Positions 10,322-19,863 of a stretch of DNA of 64,000 nt are shown here, in pieces. The stretch spans positions 434,001 through 498,000 of the forward strand of contig NZ_SDSC01000001.1 in NCBI RefSeq assembly GCF_004117835.1, written 5' to 3'. Below the pieces are notes generated by a model. That model saw only the letters and a program-made list of their open reading frames with translations. It made no database searches and had not been told where the DNA came from. The stretch is from Macrococcus sp. DPC7161 (GTDB lineage Bacteria > Bacillota > Bacilli > Staphylococcales > Staphylococcaceae). How positions within the stretch are numbered: position 1 is the first letter of the stretch; every line of letters starts with the position of its first letter. The position numbers and the translations under genes were made by a program.

Positions 10322-10747
10322 ATGTATATAACTGAAAAAGAAATAGAAATTCGTTATGCGGAAACAGATAAAATGGGTGTTGTTTATCATGCTAATTATT
10401 TGATTTGGTTTGAAGTAGCAAGAACAGACTTTATTGAAAAAGCAGGGTTTAACTATGATGACATGGAGCAAAAAGGATTAATTTCACCTGTTATGGATGT
10501 TTCTGTACAATATAAAAAGTCCGTTACATACCCTGAAAAAGTGACCATTAGAACATGGATCGATACGTATACGAAACTAAAAACGATTTATGCATATGAA
10601 GTTGTAACAGAATTAGGTGAAATCAGTGCAACAGGTAAAACAACACATATTGTTATTCAACAAGGTAGTGATCGACCAGTGAGATTGGATCGCATATATC
10701 CGGAATGGCATGAAAAGTATTTAACTTTATCAAAAAAAGAAGATTAA
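10322..10747 (+). CDS. Hot-dog fold acyl-CoA thioesterase (4HBT, YbgC/FadM-like)
   Basis: This is a 141-residue hot-dog fold thioesterase that hydrolyses acyl-CoA thioesters. The family's active-site block is near the N-terminus: RYAETDKMGVVYHANYLIWF, with the conserved Asp replaced in the usual Y-x-x-TD-x-MG-x-V-x-H-x-NY form, then EVARTDFIE. The ATG at 10322 is chosen because AGAGGTG precedes it by 5 bases; a longer reading from 10262 would run through the acnA terminator. It lies between acnA and the convergent plsY, as in other staphylococci. The substrate is not predictable; a role in membrane lipid or fatty-acyl housekeeping is a guess. Confidence 0.85.
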   Translation: MYITEKEIEIRYAETDKMGVVYHANYLIWFEVARTDFIEKAGFNYDDMEQKGLISPVMDVSVQYKKSVTYPEKVTIRTWIDTYTKLKTIYAYEVVTELGEISATGKTTHIVIQQGSDRPVRLDRIYPEWHEKYLTLSKKED

Positions 10748-10748
10748 A

Positions 10749-10777
10749 AAAGAGCGAATCGTCGCTCTTTATTTTTT
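10749..10777. terminator. Bidirectional terminator between thioesterase and plsY
   Basis: Stem AAAGAGCGA/TCGCTCTTT (10749-10757, 10762-10770) with an ATCG loop. T run on the right, A run on the left; it overlaps the plsY stop codon. Confidence 0.85.
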
Positions 10778-11365
10778 CGATTTTGAGAATTGAATTTTCG
10801 GCTCAGTGCCATTAATGATGCGTTGAATATTCGATCGATGTCTCACGATGATTAATGTCATTATAACGAAAGCCATCACCATGAACACCTTATCATCAAA
10901 AAATAATGATCCAATAAAATTGACAATACTTGAAATCATACTTGTTAAAGAAACCATTCTTGTTAAAAATAATAAACTAAAAAATACAATTGCCAAAATA
11001 CCAAATAATATTGGATTTGCGCCTAATACAACGCCCGCACTTGTCGCGACGGCTTTGCCACCTTTAAATTTCAAATAAATTGGAAACACATGACCAATAA
11101 TAGATGCGATTCCAATAAAGATACCGTTAATATCACTATGGAACCAAATAGGGAACAACACGACGATAAACCCTTTAAAAACATCAAAAATGGTTACTAT
11201 GATTCCTGCATTTTTGCCAAGAACACGAAAGGTATTCGTTGCTCCTAAATTACCACTTCCAAATTGTCTAATATCCTTATTATAAAATAATTTTCCTATG
11301 ATTAACCCGGTAGGTATACTGCCGATTAAATATGCTAGCGTTAGCATGATAATGATAGATGTCAT
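10769..11365 (-). CDS. plsY: Acyl-phosphate:glycerol-3-phosphate acyltransferase PlsY
   Basis: This integral membrane enzyme transfers an acyl group from acyl-phosphate to glycerol-3-phosphate, the first committed step of phospholipid synthesis. The 198-residue length is typical. The three conserved loops are visible: [15 protein letters not shown] near the N-terminus, [17 protein letters not shown] at about residues 36-52, and [17 protein letters not shown] at about 103-119, where the glycine and basic residues bind phosphate. Hydrophobic helices separate them. A GGAGAAGACA-type ribosome site precedes the ATG on the minus strand. It is divergent from parE, the same arrangement as in S. aureus. 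Confidence 0.95.
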   Translation of the reverse strand: MTSIIIMLTLAYLIGSIPTGLIIGKLFYNKDIRQFGSGNLGATNTFRVLGKNAGIIVTIFDVFKGFIVVLFPIWFHSDINGIFIGIASIIGHVFPIYLKFKGGKAVATSAGVVLGANPILFGILAIVFFSLLFLTRMVSLTSMISSIVNFIGSLFFDDKVFMVMAFVIMTLIIVRHRSNIQRIINGTEPKIQFSKSKK

Positions 11366-11564
11366 TGTCTTCTCCTTTAATAGCTGGTACTAATAGTTTA
11401 CTATAAATCTACAACGTTAGTATATATTTTTATATCGATTTTGAAAAGTTATGCATGTGATTATTTGATTCGATTTCCGAAAATACTTGCAATTTTTAAA
11501 GAATTATATAAAAATAATGAGTGAATGTGAAAAAATAGAACGTATGTTTGTGGGGGGTTATGTT

Positions 11565-13592
11565 TTGCCGAATCAAAATCAATATAATGATGATTCAATC
11601 CAAGTTTTAGAAGGATTGGAAGCCGTAAGAAAACGTCCAGGTATGTATATCGGTTCGACGGATGTAAGAGGCTTACATCATTTAGTTTATGAAATTTTAG
11701 ATAATTCAATTGATGAAGTATTAAATGGTCACGGTTCAGAAATTGATGTGACGTTAAATAAAGATGGTAGTGTGACGATTAAAGATAATGGACGTGGTAT
11801 GCCAACAGGTTTACATAAAACTGGAAAGCCAACACCAGAAGTAATATTTACTGTTTTACATGCTGGTGGCAAATTTGGCCAAGGTGGTTACAAAACATCA
11901 GGTGGTTTGCATGGTGTTGGTGCTTCTGTTGTTAATGCATTAAGTGAATGGTTAGAAGTAGTCATTCATAATAATGGAAAAATCTTTAAACAACGATTTG
12001 AAAATGGTGGTGTTCCAGTAACGACGTTAGAAGAAATTGGAACTAGTAAAAAAACAGGAACTCAAGTCACTTTTAAACCAGATGCATCGATCTTTAAGCA
12101 AACAACACATTTTAATTATGATACTTTAAGTGAACGTTTAAGAGAATCTGCATTTTTATTAAAATCACTAAAAATCAATATGACTGATTTAAGGGTGGAG
12201 CCAAATTTAAATGATGTTTTTCATTTTGAAGAAGGGCTTAAAGATTTTGTAACATTTATTAACGAAGCTAAAGATACATTACATGATGTGGCGACTTTTG
12301 CAGGAAGTCATCATGACATTGAAGTGGATGTTGCATTTCAATTTAATGATCAATATTCAGAAACCATTTTATCGTTTGTAAATAATGTGCGAACGAAAGA
12401 CGGTGGTACTCATGAAGTCGGTTTAAAAACAGCTTTTACACGTGTATTCAATGAATATGCACGAAAAACTGGTGAATTAAAAGCAAAAGATAAAAATCTA
12501 GACGGTTCAGATATTAGAGAAGGTATGACAGCTGTTATTTCTGTGAAAATTCCTGAACACTTATTGCAATTTGAAGGCCAAACAAAGTCTAAATTAGGAA
12601 CAAGTGAAGCGAGAAGTGCTGTAGATACAGTAATGAGCGAGCAATTACCATTTTTCTTTGAAGAGAATGGTGTAATCAGTCAATCACTTGTAAAAAAAGC
12701 CGTTAAAGCATCGCAAGCGCGTGAAGCAGCACGTAAAGCGCGTGAAGAAGCGAGAAATGGTAAAAAAAATAAACGAAAAGAAACGATACTTTCTGGGAAG
12801 TTAACGCCCGCACAAAGTAAGAATACTGAAAAAAATGAGCTTTATCTCGTCGAAGGTGATTCAGCTGGTGGTTCTGCAAAACTTGGTCGTGACCGAAAAT
12901 TCCAAGCAATCTTACCGTTACGTGGTAAAGTCATCAATACTGAAAAAGCAAAGCTAGAAGACATTTTTAAAAATGAAGAAATAAATACAATCATCCATAC
13001 GATTGGTGCTGGTGTTGGTAATGACTTTAATTTGAAAGATGCAAATTATAATAGAGTCATTATCATGACCGATGCGGATACAGATGGTGCGCATATTCAA
13101 GTATTATTGCTAACATTCTTCTTTAAGTATATGCGTCCACTTATGGAAGCGGGACGCGTTTATATTGCATTACCGCCTTTATATAAAGTTTCAAAAGGTA
13201 AAGGTAAAAAAGAAATCGTAGAATATGCATGGACAGATGAAGAATTAAAATCAGTACAACAAAAAGTTGGTAAAGGCTTTACGTTACAACGTTATAAAGG
13301 TTTAGGGGAAATGAATGCAGACCAGTTGTGGGATACAACAATGAATCCTGAGACGAGAACTTTAATTCAAGTCAAAATTGATGATGAATTAAGAAGTGCA
13401 AAGCGCGTTTCAACGTTAATGGGTGATAAAGTTGAACCAAGACGTGATTGGATTGAAAGACATGTATCATTTGGTATGCATGAAGATGTAAGTATTTTAG
13501 AAAATGAAGATATAGAAGTGTTAGATGAATCTGAAGTAGAAACAGAACTTGTACAAGCTGCTTTTGACTTCGATTTAGAAGGAGGCAAATAA
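11565..13592 (+). CDS. parE: DNA topoisomerase IV subunit B
   Basis: The ATPase subunit of topoisomerase IV, which with ParC unlinks daughter chromosomes. About 675 residues if started at the TTG at 11565. That TTG is chosen because GGGGGG lies 8 bases upstream and the product then begins [11 protein letters not shown], like other staphylococcal ParE proteins; the frame is open further upstream (to 11487) without such support. Motifs: GHKL ATP site with [10 protein letters not shown] and DNGRGMP, the lid [15 protein letters not shown], the [20 protein letters not shown], the quinolone-region [12 protein letters not shown] and the acidic DADTDGAH metal site. The stop overlaps the parC start by one base (TAATG), implying coupled translation. 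Confidence 0.97.
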   Translation: MPNQNQYNDDSIQVLEGLEAVRKRPGMYIGSTDVRGLHHLVYEILDNSIDEVLNGHGSEIDVTLNKDGSVTIKDNGRGMPTGLHKTGKPTPEVIFTVLHAGGKFGQGGYKTSGGLHGVGASVVNALSEWLEVVIHNNGKIFKQRFENGGVPVTTLEEIGTSKKTGTQVTFKPDASIFKQTTHFNYDTLSERLRESAFLLKSLKINMTDLRVEPNLNDVFHFEEGLKDFVTFINEAKDTLHDVATFAGSHHDIEVDVAFQFNDQYSETILSFVNNVRTKDGGTHEVGLKTAFTRVFNEYARKTGELKAKDKNLDGSDIREGMTAVISVKIPEHLLQFEGQTKSKLGTSEARSAVDTVMSEQLPFFFEENGVISQSLVKKAVKASQAREAARKAREEARNGKKNKRKETILSGKLTPAQSKNTEKNELYLVEGDSAGGSAKLGRDRKFQAILPLRGKVINTEKAKLEDIFKNEEINTIIHTIGAGVGNDFNLKDANYNRVIIMTDADTDGAHIQVLLLTFFFKYMRPLMEAGRVYIALPPLYKVSKGKGKKEIVEYAWTDEELKSVQQKVGKGFTLQRYKGLGEMNADQLWDTTMNPETRTLIQVKIDDELRSAKRVSTLMGDKVEPRRDWIERHVSFGMHEDVSILENEDIEVLDESEVETELVQAAFDFDLEGGK

Positions 13593-16000
13593 TGGCTGAA
13601 TCAATTCAAATTATGCCTTTAGAAGATGTGATTGGAGACCGTTTTGGTCGATATAGTAAATACATTATTCAAGATCGTGCTTTACCAGATGTAAGAGATG
13701 GGTTAAAGCCTGTTCAACGTCGTATTTTGTTTGCAATGTATCAAGACGGTAATACTTTCGATAAGAACTTTAGGAAATCTGCAAAAACAGTCGGTAATGT
13801 TATTGGTAATTACCATCCGCATGGTGACACGAGCGTTTATGACGCCATGGTTCGTATGAGTCAAAACTGGAAATTACGTCATGTATTAGTCGAAATGCAT
13901 GGTAATAACGGTAGTATTGATAATGACCCACCAGCTGCAATGCGTTATACAGAGGCTAAATTATCTCAGCTTGCAGGTTTGTTATTACAAGACATTAATA
14001 AAGATACTGTAGATTTTGTTCAAAACTTTGATGACACTGCGATGGAACCAATGGTATTACCTGCAAAATATCCGAACCTATTAGTCAACGGTTCAACTGG
14101 TATTTCAGCAGGTTATGCTACTGATATACCACCACATAATTTAGAAGAAGTGATTTTAGCAACATTAAAATTAATTGACCATCCTAATACAACAGTTGAA
14201 TCATTAATGGAATTAATGCCTGGACCTGATTTCCCTACAGGTGGTATCATCATGGGTAAAAAGGGCATTAAAGATGCTTATGAAACAGGAAAAGGTAAAG
14301 CGATTGTTCGAGGTAAAGTTAACGTTGAACAAAAGCGAAGCGGTCGTGAAGAAATCATCATTACTGAAATACCTTATGAAGTCAATAAAGGGAATTTAGT
14401 AAAACGCATCGATGAATTGCGTGCAGATAAAAAAGTAGAAGGCATTTTAGAAGTGCGTGATGAAACGGACAGAGATGGATTACGTATTGCAATTGAATTG
14501 AAAAAGGATGCCAATAGTGAAGGTATTTTAAATTACCTTTATAAAAATACGGACTTACAAGTCACTTATAACTTTAATATGGTAGCGATTTCAGAAAGAC
14601 GTCCTAAATTATTAGGCATTAAACCGATGTTACTTGCCTACATTGAACACCAAAAAGAAGTGATTGAACGTCGTAGTAAATTTGAGCTAGACCAAGCTAA
14701 AAAGCGTATGCATATTGTGGAAGGTTTAATTAAAGCATTATCTATTTTAGATGAAGTAATAGAAACCATTAGAGCATCTGAAAATAAAAGCGATGCAAAA
14801 AATAACTTAGTGAACCGCTTTGATTTTACTGAAACACAAGCAGAAGCCATTGTGATGTTACAATTGTATCGATTAACGAATACAGATATTGTGCAATTAC
14901 AAAACGAACATGATGAGCTAGAACAAACATTAATCAAGTTAAATGATATTTTAAACAATGAAGCATCTTTACTAAAAGTGATTAAATCGGAGCTTAAATC
15001 AGTTTTAAAAACATATAAAGAACCAAGATTAAGTGTGATTCAAGATGAAATAGAGGAAATTAAAATTTCTAAAGAAATCTTAATTCCTTCAGAAGAAACA
15101 ATTGTTTCAATAACACGTGATGGCTATATTAAACGAACTTCTACGAGAAGTTTTGCTGCAAGTGGTTTAGAAGAAGTCGGTGTTAAAGATGGCGATTACT
15201 TATTAAGTCATATCAATAGTAATTTACAAGATGTGGTCTTAGTCTTTACTTCTAAAGGTCACTATTTGTATATTCCTGTACATCAATTACCGGATATCAA
15301 ATGGAAAGATTTAGGTAAACATTTATCTCAAATTGTACCACTTGAACAAGATGAATGTGTAGTAAATATCATCAATGTAAAAGACTTTAATCAACCAATC
15401 AATATCTTAACAGCTACGAAATTAGGTATGATTAAAAAGTCTAAATTAACTGATTTTAATGTGACACGTTATTCAAAACCGATAGTCGGTATGAAATTAA
15501 AAGGTGATGATGAGCTGATTCAAGCAATGCTTGTAACAGGAGATGAACAAATTCTAGTTGTAAGCAATAAGGGAATGGCACTTCACTATAGTTTAGAAGA
15601 GATTTCTGAAACAGGTGTGAAGGCAGCAGGTGTGAAATCAATCGCTTTAAAACCAGGTGAAACAGTTGTTAGTACGGATTTAGTATATCCAGACAGCCAT
15701 TTAATGATTGTTACTCAACGTGGTGCGATGAAAAAGATGAGCATCGATTTATTTGAATTAGGAAAACGTAGTAATAGAGGTGTAACTGTCCTTAAAGAAT
15801 TAAAAGCGAATCCTCATGAAATCGTTGGTGCAAGAGTAATTAACCAACCTATGAAATACATTATTGCAAGTAATGATGATAAATTCGAAGGTAACACAGG
15901 CGATATTCGTATTTCAGATCGTTATACAAATGGTAGCTTTGTTGTCGATGAAAAATCATTTGGTAAAATTAATCAATTTGTTTTACTAAATATTCAATAA
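13592..16000 (+). CDS. parC: DNA topoisomerase IV subunit A
   Basis: The DNA-cleaving subunit of topoisomerase IV, 802 residues. The catalytic Tyr is in [13 protein letters not shown] at about residue 119-122; the N-terminal winged helix carries [17 protein letters not shown]. The quinolone-determining stretch reads [12 protein letters not shown]. By S. aureus numbering residue 80 is Thr, where Ser is usual, and residue 84 is Asp, where S. aureus has Glu. The C-terminal third shows the repeated blades of the DNA-wrapping beta-pinwheel (for example [45 protein letters not shown]). GGAGG lies 6 bases before the ATG, inside the end of parE. Position 80 may be natural in this species. Confidence 0.97.
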   Translation: MAESIQIMPLEDVIGDRFGRYSKYIIQDRALPDVRDGLKPVQRRILFAMYQDGNTFDKNFRKSAKTVGNVIGNYHPHGDTSVYDAMVRMSQNWKLRHVLVEMHGNNGSIDNDPPAAMRYTEAKLSQLAGLLLQDINKDTVDFVQNFDDTAMEPMVLPAKYPNLLVNGSTGISAGYATDIPPHNLEEVILATLKLIDHPNTTVESLMELMPGPDFPTGGIIMGKKGIKDAYETGKGKAIVRGKVNVEQKRSGREEIIITEIPYEVNKGNLVKRIDELRADKKVEGILEVRDETDRDGLRIAIELKKDANSEGILNYLYKNTDLQVTYNFNMVAISERRPKLLGIKPMLLAYIEHQKEVIERRSKFELDQAKKRMHIVEGLIKALSILDEVIETIRASENKSDAKNNLVNRFDFTETQAEAIVMLQLYRLTNTDIVQLQNEHDELEQTLIKLNDILNNEASLLKVIKSELKSVLKTYKEPRLSVIQDEIEEIKISKEILIPSEETIVSITRDGYIKRTSTRSFAASGLEEVGVKDGDYLLSHINSNLQDVVLVFTSKGHYLYIPVHQLPDIKWKDLGKHLSQIVPLEQDECVVNIINVKDFNQPINILTATKLGMIKKSKLTDFNVTRYSKPIVGMKLKGDDELIQAMLVTGDEQILVVSNKGMALHYSLEEISETGVKAAGVKSIALKPGETVVSTDLVYPDSHLMIVTQRGAMKKMSIDLFELGKRSNRGVTVLKELKANPHEIVGARVINQPMKYIIASNDDKFEGNTGDIRISDRYTNGSFVVDEKSFGKINQFVLLNIQ

Positions 16001-16145
16001 ATGACACTATTGTTTATTACAAGATAATACAAGTGAATAAAAAATACGCATAAATGTATATTTTTTAAAAATATATGCATTTTGTAACCTCTTAATATGA
16101 TAAAATAATGAAGTTGTTATTTTTTATATTAGGAGGTTTTTTATA

Positions 16146-17633
16146 TTGCAAAACGTAAATTTTGATGCAATGATTCCAGATTGGTTTAAAAGTATTGTTG
16201 CAACTGGAAATGATTTAATATGGACGCAATTCTTAATTGGTTTATTATTATTAGCAGGTGTTTTCTTTAGTTTAAGTTCAAAATTTATCCAATTTAGAAT
16301 GTTAAAAGAAATGTTTAGAGTGATTGGTGAAAAGCCTGAAACGCTTGAAGATGGCAAAAAAGGGATTTCATCAATGCAAGCTTTTATGATTTCAGCTGCA
16401 TCTCGTGTTGGAACAGGTAATATTGCAGGGGTTGCAACTGCGATTGTTTTAGGAGGTCCTGGTGCAGTATTTTGGATGTGGGTGATTGCATTCTTTGGTG
16501 CAGCAAGTGCATTCTTTGAAGCAACTTTAGCACAAGTATATAAAGTGAAAGATGATGAAGGTGGTTTCCGTGGAGGACCAGCTTATTATATGGAACTTGG
16601 TTTAGGTCAAAAGTGGTTGGGTGCAACGTTTGCGATTTTAATTACGATTACATTTGCATTTGTATTTAACACAGTACAATCAAATACAATTGCTGAAAGT
16701 TTTAATACGCAATTTAATATTGACCCAATTTGGACAGGTGTATTTTTAGCAGTCATTACTGCACTTGTTATTTTTGGTGGTGTAAGAAGTATCGCAACAG
16801 TATCTAGTGCGATTGTTCCAGTAATGGCGATTTTCTATATTTTAATTGTTATTTTTGTATTAGTTACACATGCAGCAAGTATTATTCCAATGATCATTGC
16901 TATCTTTAAAGGTGCATTTGGTTTTGGACAAGCAGTTGCAGGTGGTTTAGGATTTACTGTAATGCAAGGGATTAAACGTGGTTTATTCTCAAACGAAGCA
17001 GGGATGGGTTCAGCGCCAAATGCAGCAGCAACAGCATCTGTTTCGCACCCTGTTAAACAAGGCTTAATTCAAGCTTTAGGTGTATTTTTCGATACGATGA
17101 TCGTTTGTACAGCGACTGCGATTATGATTTTATTATATTCAGGTCTAGAATTTGGTGAAAAAGCGCCTCAAGGTGTAGCTGTAACACAATCTGCCTTAAC
17201 AGCACATGTTGGTTCGTTTGGTGGCTTATTCTTAACTTTTGCGGTATTTATGTTTGCTTATTCTTCTGTAATTGGTAACTATTATTATGGTCAATCAAAT
17301 GTGGAATACTTAACTAAAAATAAATTTGTGATGATCTTTTTCCGAGTAATTGTTGTATTAATGGTATTTTTAGGCGCGGTTGTAAAAGTAGAAACAGTTT
17401 GGGCAACTGCGGATCTATTCATGGGATTAATGGCGATTTTAAATATTACGGCGATTATTGGATTAGCACATGTTGTGTTTGAAGTTGCAAATGACTATAT
17501 TGCGCAACGTAAAAAAGGTTTAAATCCAGTATTTAAAACTAATCAAGTTAAAGCGGATTTATCGAGTGTTGAAACTTGGGGTGAAAATCCATATCACTTA
17601 CCAAATCAACCAGATACACCATATCATAAATAA
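16146..17633 (+). CDS. alsT: Sodium:alanine symporter family protein (AlsT-like)
   Basis: This 495-residue member of the alanine/glycine:cation symporter (AGCS) family imports alanine, glycine or possibly glutamine with sodium. About eleven hydrophobic helices are visible. The family stretches SAASRVGTGNIAGVATAI (about residues 80-97), GGPGAVFWMWVIAFFG and FSNEAGMGSAPNAAAT (about residues 281-296) hold the substrate and cation site. Translation starts at TTG 16146: AGGAGGT lies about 8 bases upstream, and no ATG with a ribosome site fits better. It is downstream of parEC in the order known from S. aureus and ends in its own strong terminator. Confidence 0.93.
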   Translation: MQNVNFDAMIPDWFKSIVATGNDLIWTQFLIGLLLLAGVFFSLSSKFIQFRMLKEMFRVIGEKPETLEDGKKGISSMQAFMISAASRVGTGNIAGVATAIVLGGPGAVFWMWVIAFFGAASAFFEATLAQVYKVKDDEGGFRGGPAYYMELGLGQKWLGATFAILITITFAFVFNTVQSNTIAESFNTQFNIDPIWTGVFLAVITALVIFGGVRSIATVSSAIVPVMAIFYILIVIFVLVTHAASIIPMIIAIFKGAFGFGQAVAGGLGFTVMQGIKRGLFSNEAGMGSAPNAAATASVSHPVKQGLIQALGVFFDTMIVCTATAIMILLYSGLEFGEKAPQGVAVTQSALTAHVGSFGGLFLTFAVFMFAYSSVIGNYYYGQSNVEYLTKNKFVMIFFRVIVVLMVFLGAVVKVETVWATADLFMGLMAILNITAIIGLAHVVFEVANDYIAQRKKGLNPVFKTNQVKADLSSVETWGENPYHLPNQPDTPYHK

Positions 17634-17635
17634 TA

Positions 17636-17666
17636 ATTATTAAAATGATTATTAAAATGATTATTA
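17636..17666. repeat. 12-bp tandem repeat after alsT
   Basis: ATTATTAAAATG is repeated at 17636-17647 and 17648-17659 with a third partial copy to 17666. It starts two bases after the alsT stop codon. Confidence 0.85.
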
Positions 17667-17670
17667 TATG

Positions 17671-17712
17671 AAAAAGTGCTTTGGGACGATATTGTCCCAA
17701 AGCACTTTTTTA
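17671..17712. terminator. Very stable bidirectional terminator
   Basis: A perfect 17-bp stem (17671-17687 with 17694-17710) has a six-base loop. It closes both alsT and the convergent DUF1002 gene, whose stop codon lies at its edge. Confidence 0.93.
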
Positions 17713-18699
17713 TTTAAATATACTATTAAAGAAGTTCACAATTGCATCAAAAATTGATTGGAAGAAACTCATGATTTTATCCCATAATCCTTGATCTTGT
17801 AATGAATCTTTAATGTTTTTACCAATTTCTTTTGCTTTTTCACTTGCTTGTTTAAAACCATCAGAATTTTTAATATCGTTTACATAATTTTTAGCTGAAT
17901 CAATAAATTGTTTTGCGTTTTCACCTTTAAAAATGCCTTGTTGTTGTGCGTTATTAATAAAGTTAACAATTAAATTGATTTGATTGTTGTTTAAAACATC
18001 CTTTAATCCATTTTCTTCAATTTTTTGATTGACGATGTTTGTAATTTGATTAACTGTTAAGTTACCACCTTGTTTCGCAACTTCAGCTTTTGCTTCAGCA
18101 ACTGCTTTATTTAATTGTTCTGAGCTGAAACCTTCTTTATTTTGGTTTTCTTGTGTGATATTTGAGATTGAACTTAATTCTTCTTGTGCAGCTTGTGTTT
18201 GACCTTGGTTGATTGGTTCGCCTTGAGCTTCAAATGCTTTATAAACACCTGCTAAAGCACTTTCTCCTGTTACGTCTTCTGCTGCTGCAATTTTAACTTC
18301 TGCATCTGTTACACCAGCTGTTAATAATGCGTTTTTGTATGTATCTTCTGTAATTTTAGTAATTTTACCTTTTGATTGATCAATATTTAATGTTAAACCA
18401 GCGCCTTTTGACAATTTTTTAATTCGAATACTTGATTTTAATACGTCGTCACTTGATTGTAAGTTTAAGTATTTTGTTAAATCTTGTGCATGAACGTAAG
18501 TTACTTTATCGCTGTCTTGTGTTCCTAATAATTGTTTTGTAGTACTTTGCATATTTTGATTACTTTCTAATGCAGCGCCGTATACCGTAACAGCTTCACT
18601 CCATGCTTCTTCAGTTACAGCATATGTAGGTTTTGAAAAAGCTGATAAAGTAATTGTAAAAATAGCGAACAAAGTAAAAAGTTTTAAGATTTTTTTCAT
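17710..18699 (-). CDS. Secreted DUF1002 family protein
   Basis: A 329-residue exported protein of unknown function; sequence pattern and position next to glcT fit the DUF1002 family found in Firmicutes. The N-terminus MKKILKLFTLFAIFTITLSA followed by FSKPTYA is a classical signal peptide, with cleavage likely after TYA (about residue 27). The mature part is rich in Asn, Gln, Lys and Ala and is mostly helical; a C-terminal hydrophobic amphipathic segment ends IVNFFNSIFK. The ATG at 18699 is preferred: GGAGATGATC lies about 8 bases upstream, while a longer reading (18729) lacks a ribosome site. The gene is divergent from glcT. I see no enzyme motif and propose no reaction. Confidence 0.8.
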   Translation of the reverse strand: MKKILKLFTLFAIFTITLSAFSKPTYAVTEEAWSEAVTVYGAALESNQNMQSTTKQLLGTQDSDKVTYVHAQDLTKYLNLQSSDDVLKSSIRIKKLSKGAGLTLNIDQSKGKITKITEDTYKNALLTAGVTDAEVKIAAAEDVTGESALAGVYKAFEAQGEPINQGQTQAAQEELSSISNITQENQNKEGFSSEQLNKAVAEAKAEVAKQGGNLTVNQITNIVNQKIEENGLKDVLNNNQINLIVNFINNAQQQGIFKGENAKQFIDSAKNYVNDIKNSDGFKQASEKAKEIGKNIKDSLQDQGLWDKIMSFFQSIFDAIVNFFNSIFK

Positions 18700-18811
18700 T
18701 TGATCATCTCCGTGATTAAATTTAGACAATTAGATTGTATATCTATATCAGTCTGTTATTATAGTAACATGAATATTAGGAAATCACATAGGTCTTTGGG
18801 AGGAGGTTTAT

Positions 18812-19666
18812 ATGAGTACTTATGAAGTCGTCAAAACTTTAAATAATAATGTTGTTGTGGCGAAAGATGACATTGAAGAAGTGATTCTTATTGGAAAAGG
18901 GATTGGTTTCAATAAGAAATCAGGTTCACTGATCACAGAAGCCGATCAAAACAAAGTCGAAAAAATTTATGAATTAAAGGGTTATCATGAACAAGAACGC
19001 TACAAAACGCTCGTTCATATTGCAGATGATAATACATTGAAAGTAATATTAGAAGTCGTTAATGAAATTGATAAAAGTACACGCGGTGCCATTAATGATG
19101 ACATTTTATTATCGTTAACGGACCATATCATATTTGCAATGAAACGATTAAAAGATGGCATTCAAATTGCGAATCCTTTTCTTCAGGAAACGAAGGCTTT
19201 ATATCCGAGAGAATTCGAGATTGCTGAATTTGTAGTAGCACTATTAAATGAAAAATTAGGTGTTACATTCCCTTATCAAGAAGTTGGTTTTATTGCATTA
19301 CATATTCATTCGTCAATTAATAATCATACGCTACATGACATGAGTTTAATGACAGAAGTGGTTACACGTGCTGTACATATCATTGAACATGATTTAAAGG
19401 TACAAATTGATAAAGAGTCTTTAATGTATACCCGATTTGTTCGACATATTAGCTTTGCAGTACAGCGTGTGATGAATGATGATCGTGTGCCAGATCAAAC
19501 GAATTTAGATAAATTGTTAAAGATTCAATATCCATTATGTTATTCAAGTGCAGTGAAAATTGTAAAAATGATGCAAACACATTTGAAAAAACCAGTGTAC
19601 GAATCTGAATTGGTCTATTTAACGATGCATATTCAGCATTTTAACACACAAACCAATGATAAGTAA
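18812..19666 (+). CDS. glcT: Transcription antiterminator GlcT (BglG family)
   Basis: This 284-residue RNA-binding antiterminator switches on the glucose PTS gene when glucose is present. Residues 1-55 are the CAT RNA-binding domain (KTLNNNVVVAKDD, GKGIGFNKKSG). Two PTS regulation domains follow, with the paired conserved histidines in LTDHIIFAMKRL and ALHIHSS (PRD1), and in FVRHISFAVQRV and LTMHIQHF (PRD2). GGGAGGAGG lies 7 bases before ATG. The target RNA element is visible 98 bases after the stop, immediately before ptsG. By analogy with B. subtilis and S. carnosus GlcT, phosphorylation by the glucose EIIB inactivates it when glucose is absent. Confidence 0.95.
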   Translation: MSTYEVVKTLNNNVVVAKDDIEEVILIGKGIGFNKKSGSLITEADQNKVEKIYELKGYHEQERYKTLVHIADDNTLKVILEVVNEIDKSTRGAINDDILLSLTDHIIFAMKRLKDGIQIANPFLQETKALYPREFEIAEFVVALLNEKLGVTFPYQEVGFIALHIHSSINNHTLHDMSLMTEVVTRAVHIIEHDLKVQIDKESLMYTRFVRHISFAVQRVMNDDRVPDQTNLDKLLKIQYPLCYSSAVKIVKMMQTHLKKPVYESELVYLTMHIQHFNTQTNDK

Positions 19667-19706
19667 TACAAGTACATTTAAAATGAATTTATTTCGGAAA
19701 AATGTG

Positions 19707-19735
19707 TTGCGTTCGTCTTAGTTTGTTGATATAAT
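19707..19735 (+). promoter_or_regulatory. Promoter of ptsG
   Basis: TTGCGT (19707-19712), a 17-base spacer and TATAAT (19730-19735). Transcription would begin near 19742, giving a leader that contains the GlcT-binding element and a terminator. Confidence 0.75.
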
Positions 19736-19763
19736 CACAATATAAATTTAATAACAACACAAT

Positions 19764-19835
19764 ACGTGTTACTGATAACGCAGGCATGAGTATTGATTAT
19801 ATCCATAAGGGATAAGTCTATACTCATGTCTTTTT
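19764..19835 (+). promoter_or_regulatory. RAT antiterminator RNA and overlapping terminator of ptsG
   Basis: The ribonucleic antiterminator target begins ACGTGTTACTG and ends GGCATGAGT (19764-19791), matching the known ptsG/glcA GlcT targets. Its 3' half forms the left arm of a terminator: CATGAGTAT (19785-19793) pairs with ATACTCATG (19820-19828), then TCTTTTT. The two structures exclude each other, so GlcT binding allows read-through to ptsG. Confidence 0.88.
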
Positions 19836-19863
19836 GTGTTGTAACTATCAAGGAGGAAGTTTT

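Noticed and set aside
14638..14958. 106-codon minus-strand frame inside parC
   Set aside because: Shadow frame, Ser/Cys/Phe rich, no initiation signals.
16046..16084. AT-rich imperfect hairpin between parC and alsT
   Set aside because: Pairs are almost all A-T and imperfect, without a clear T tail. A parC terminator here is possible but weak.
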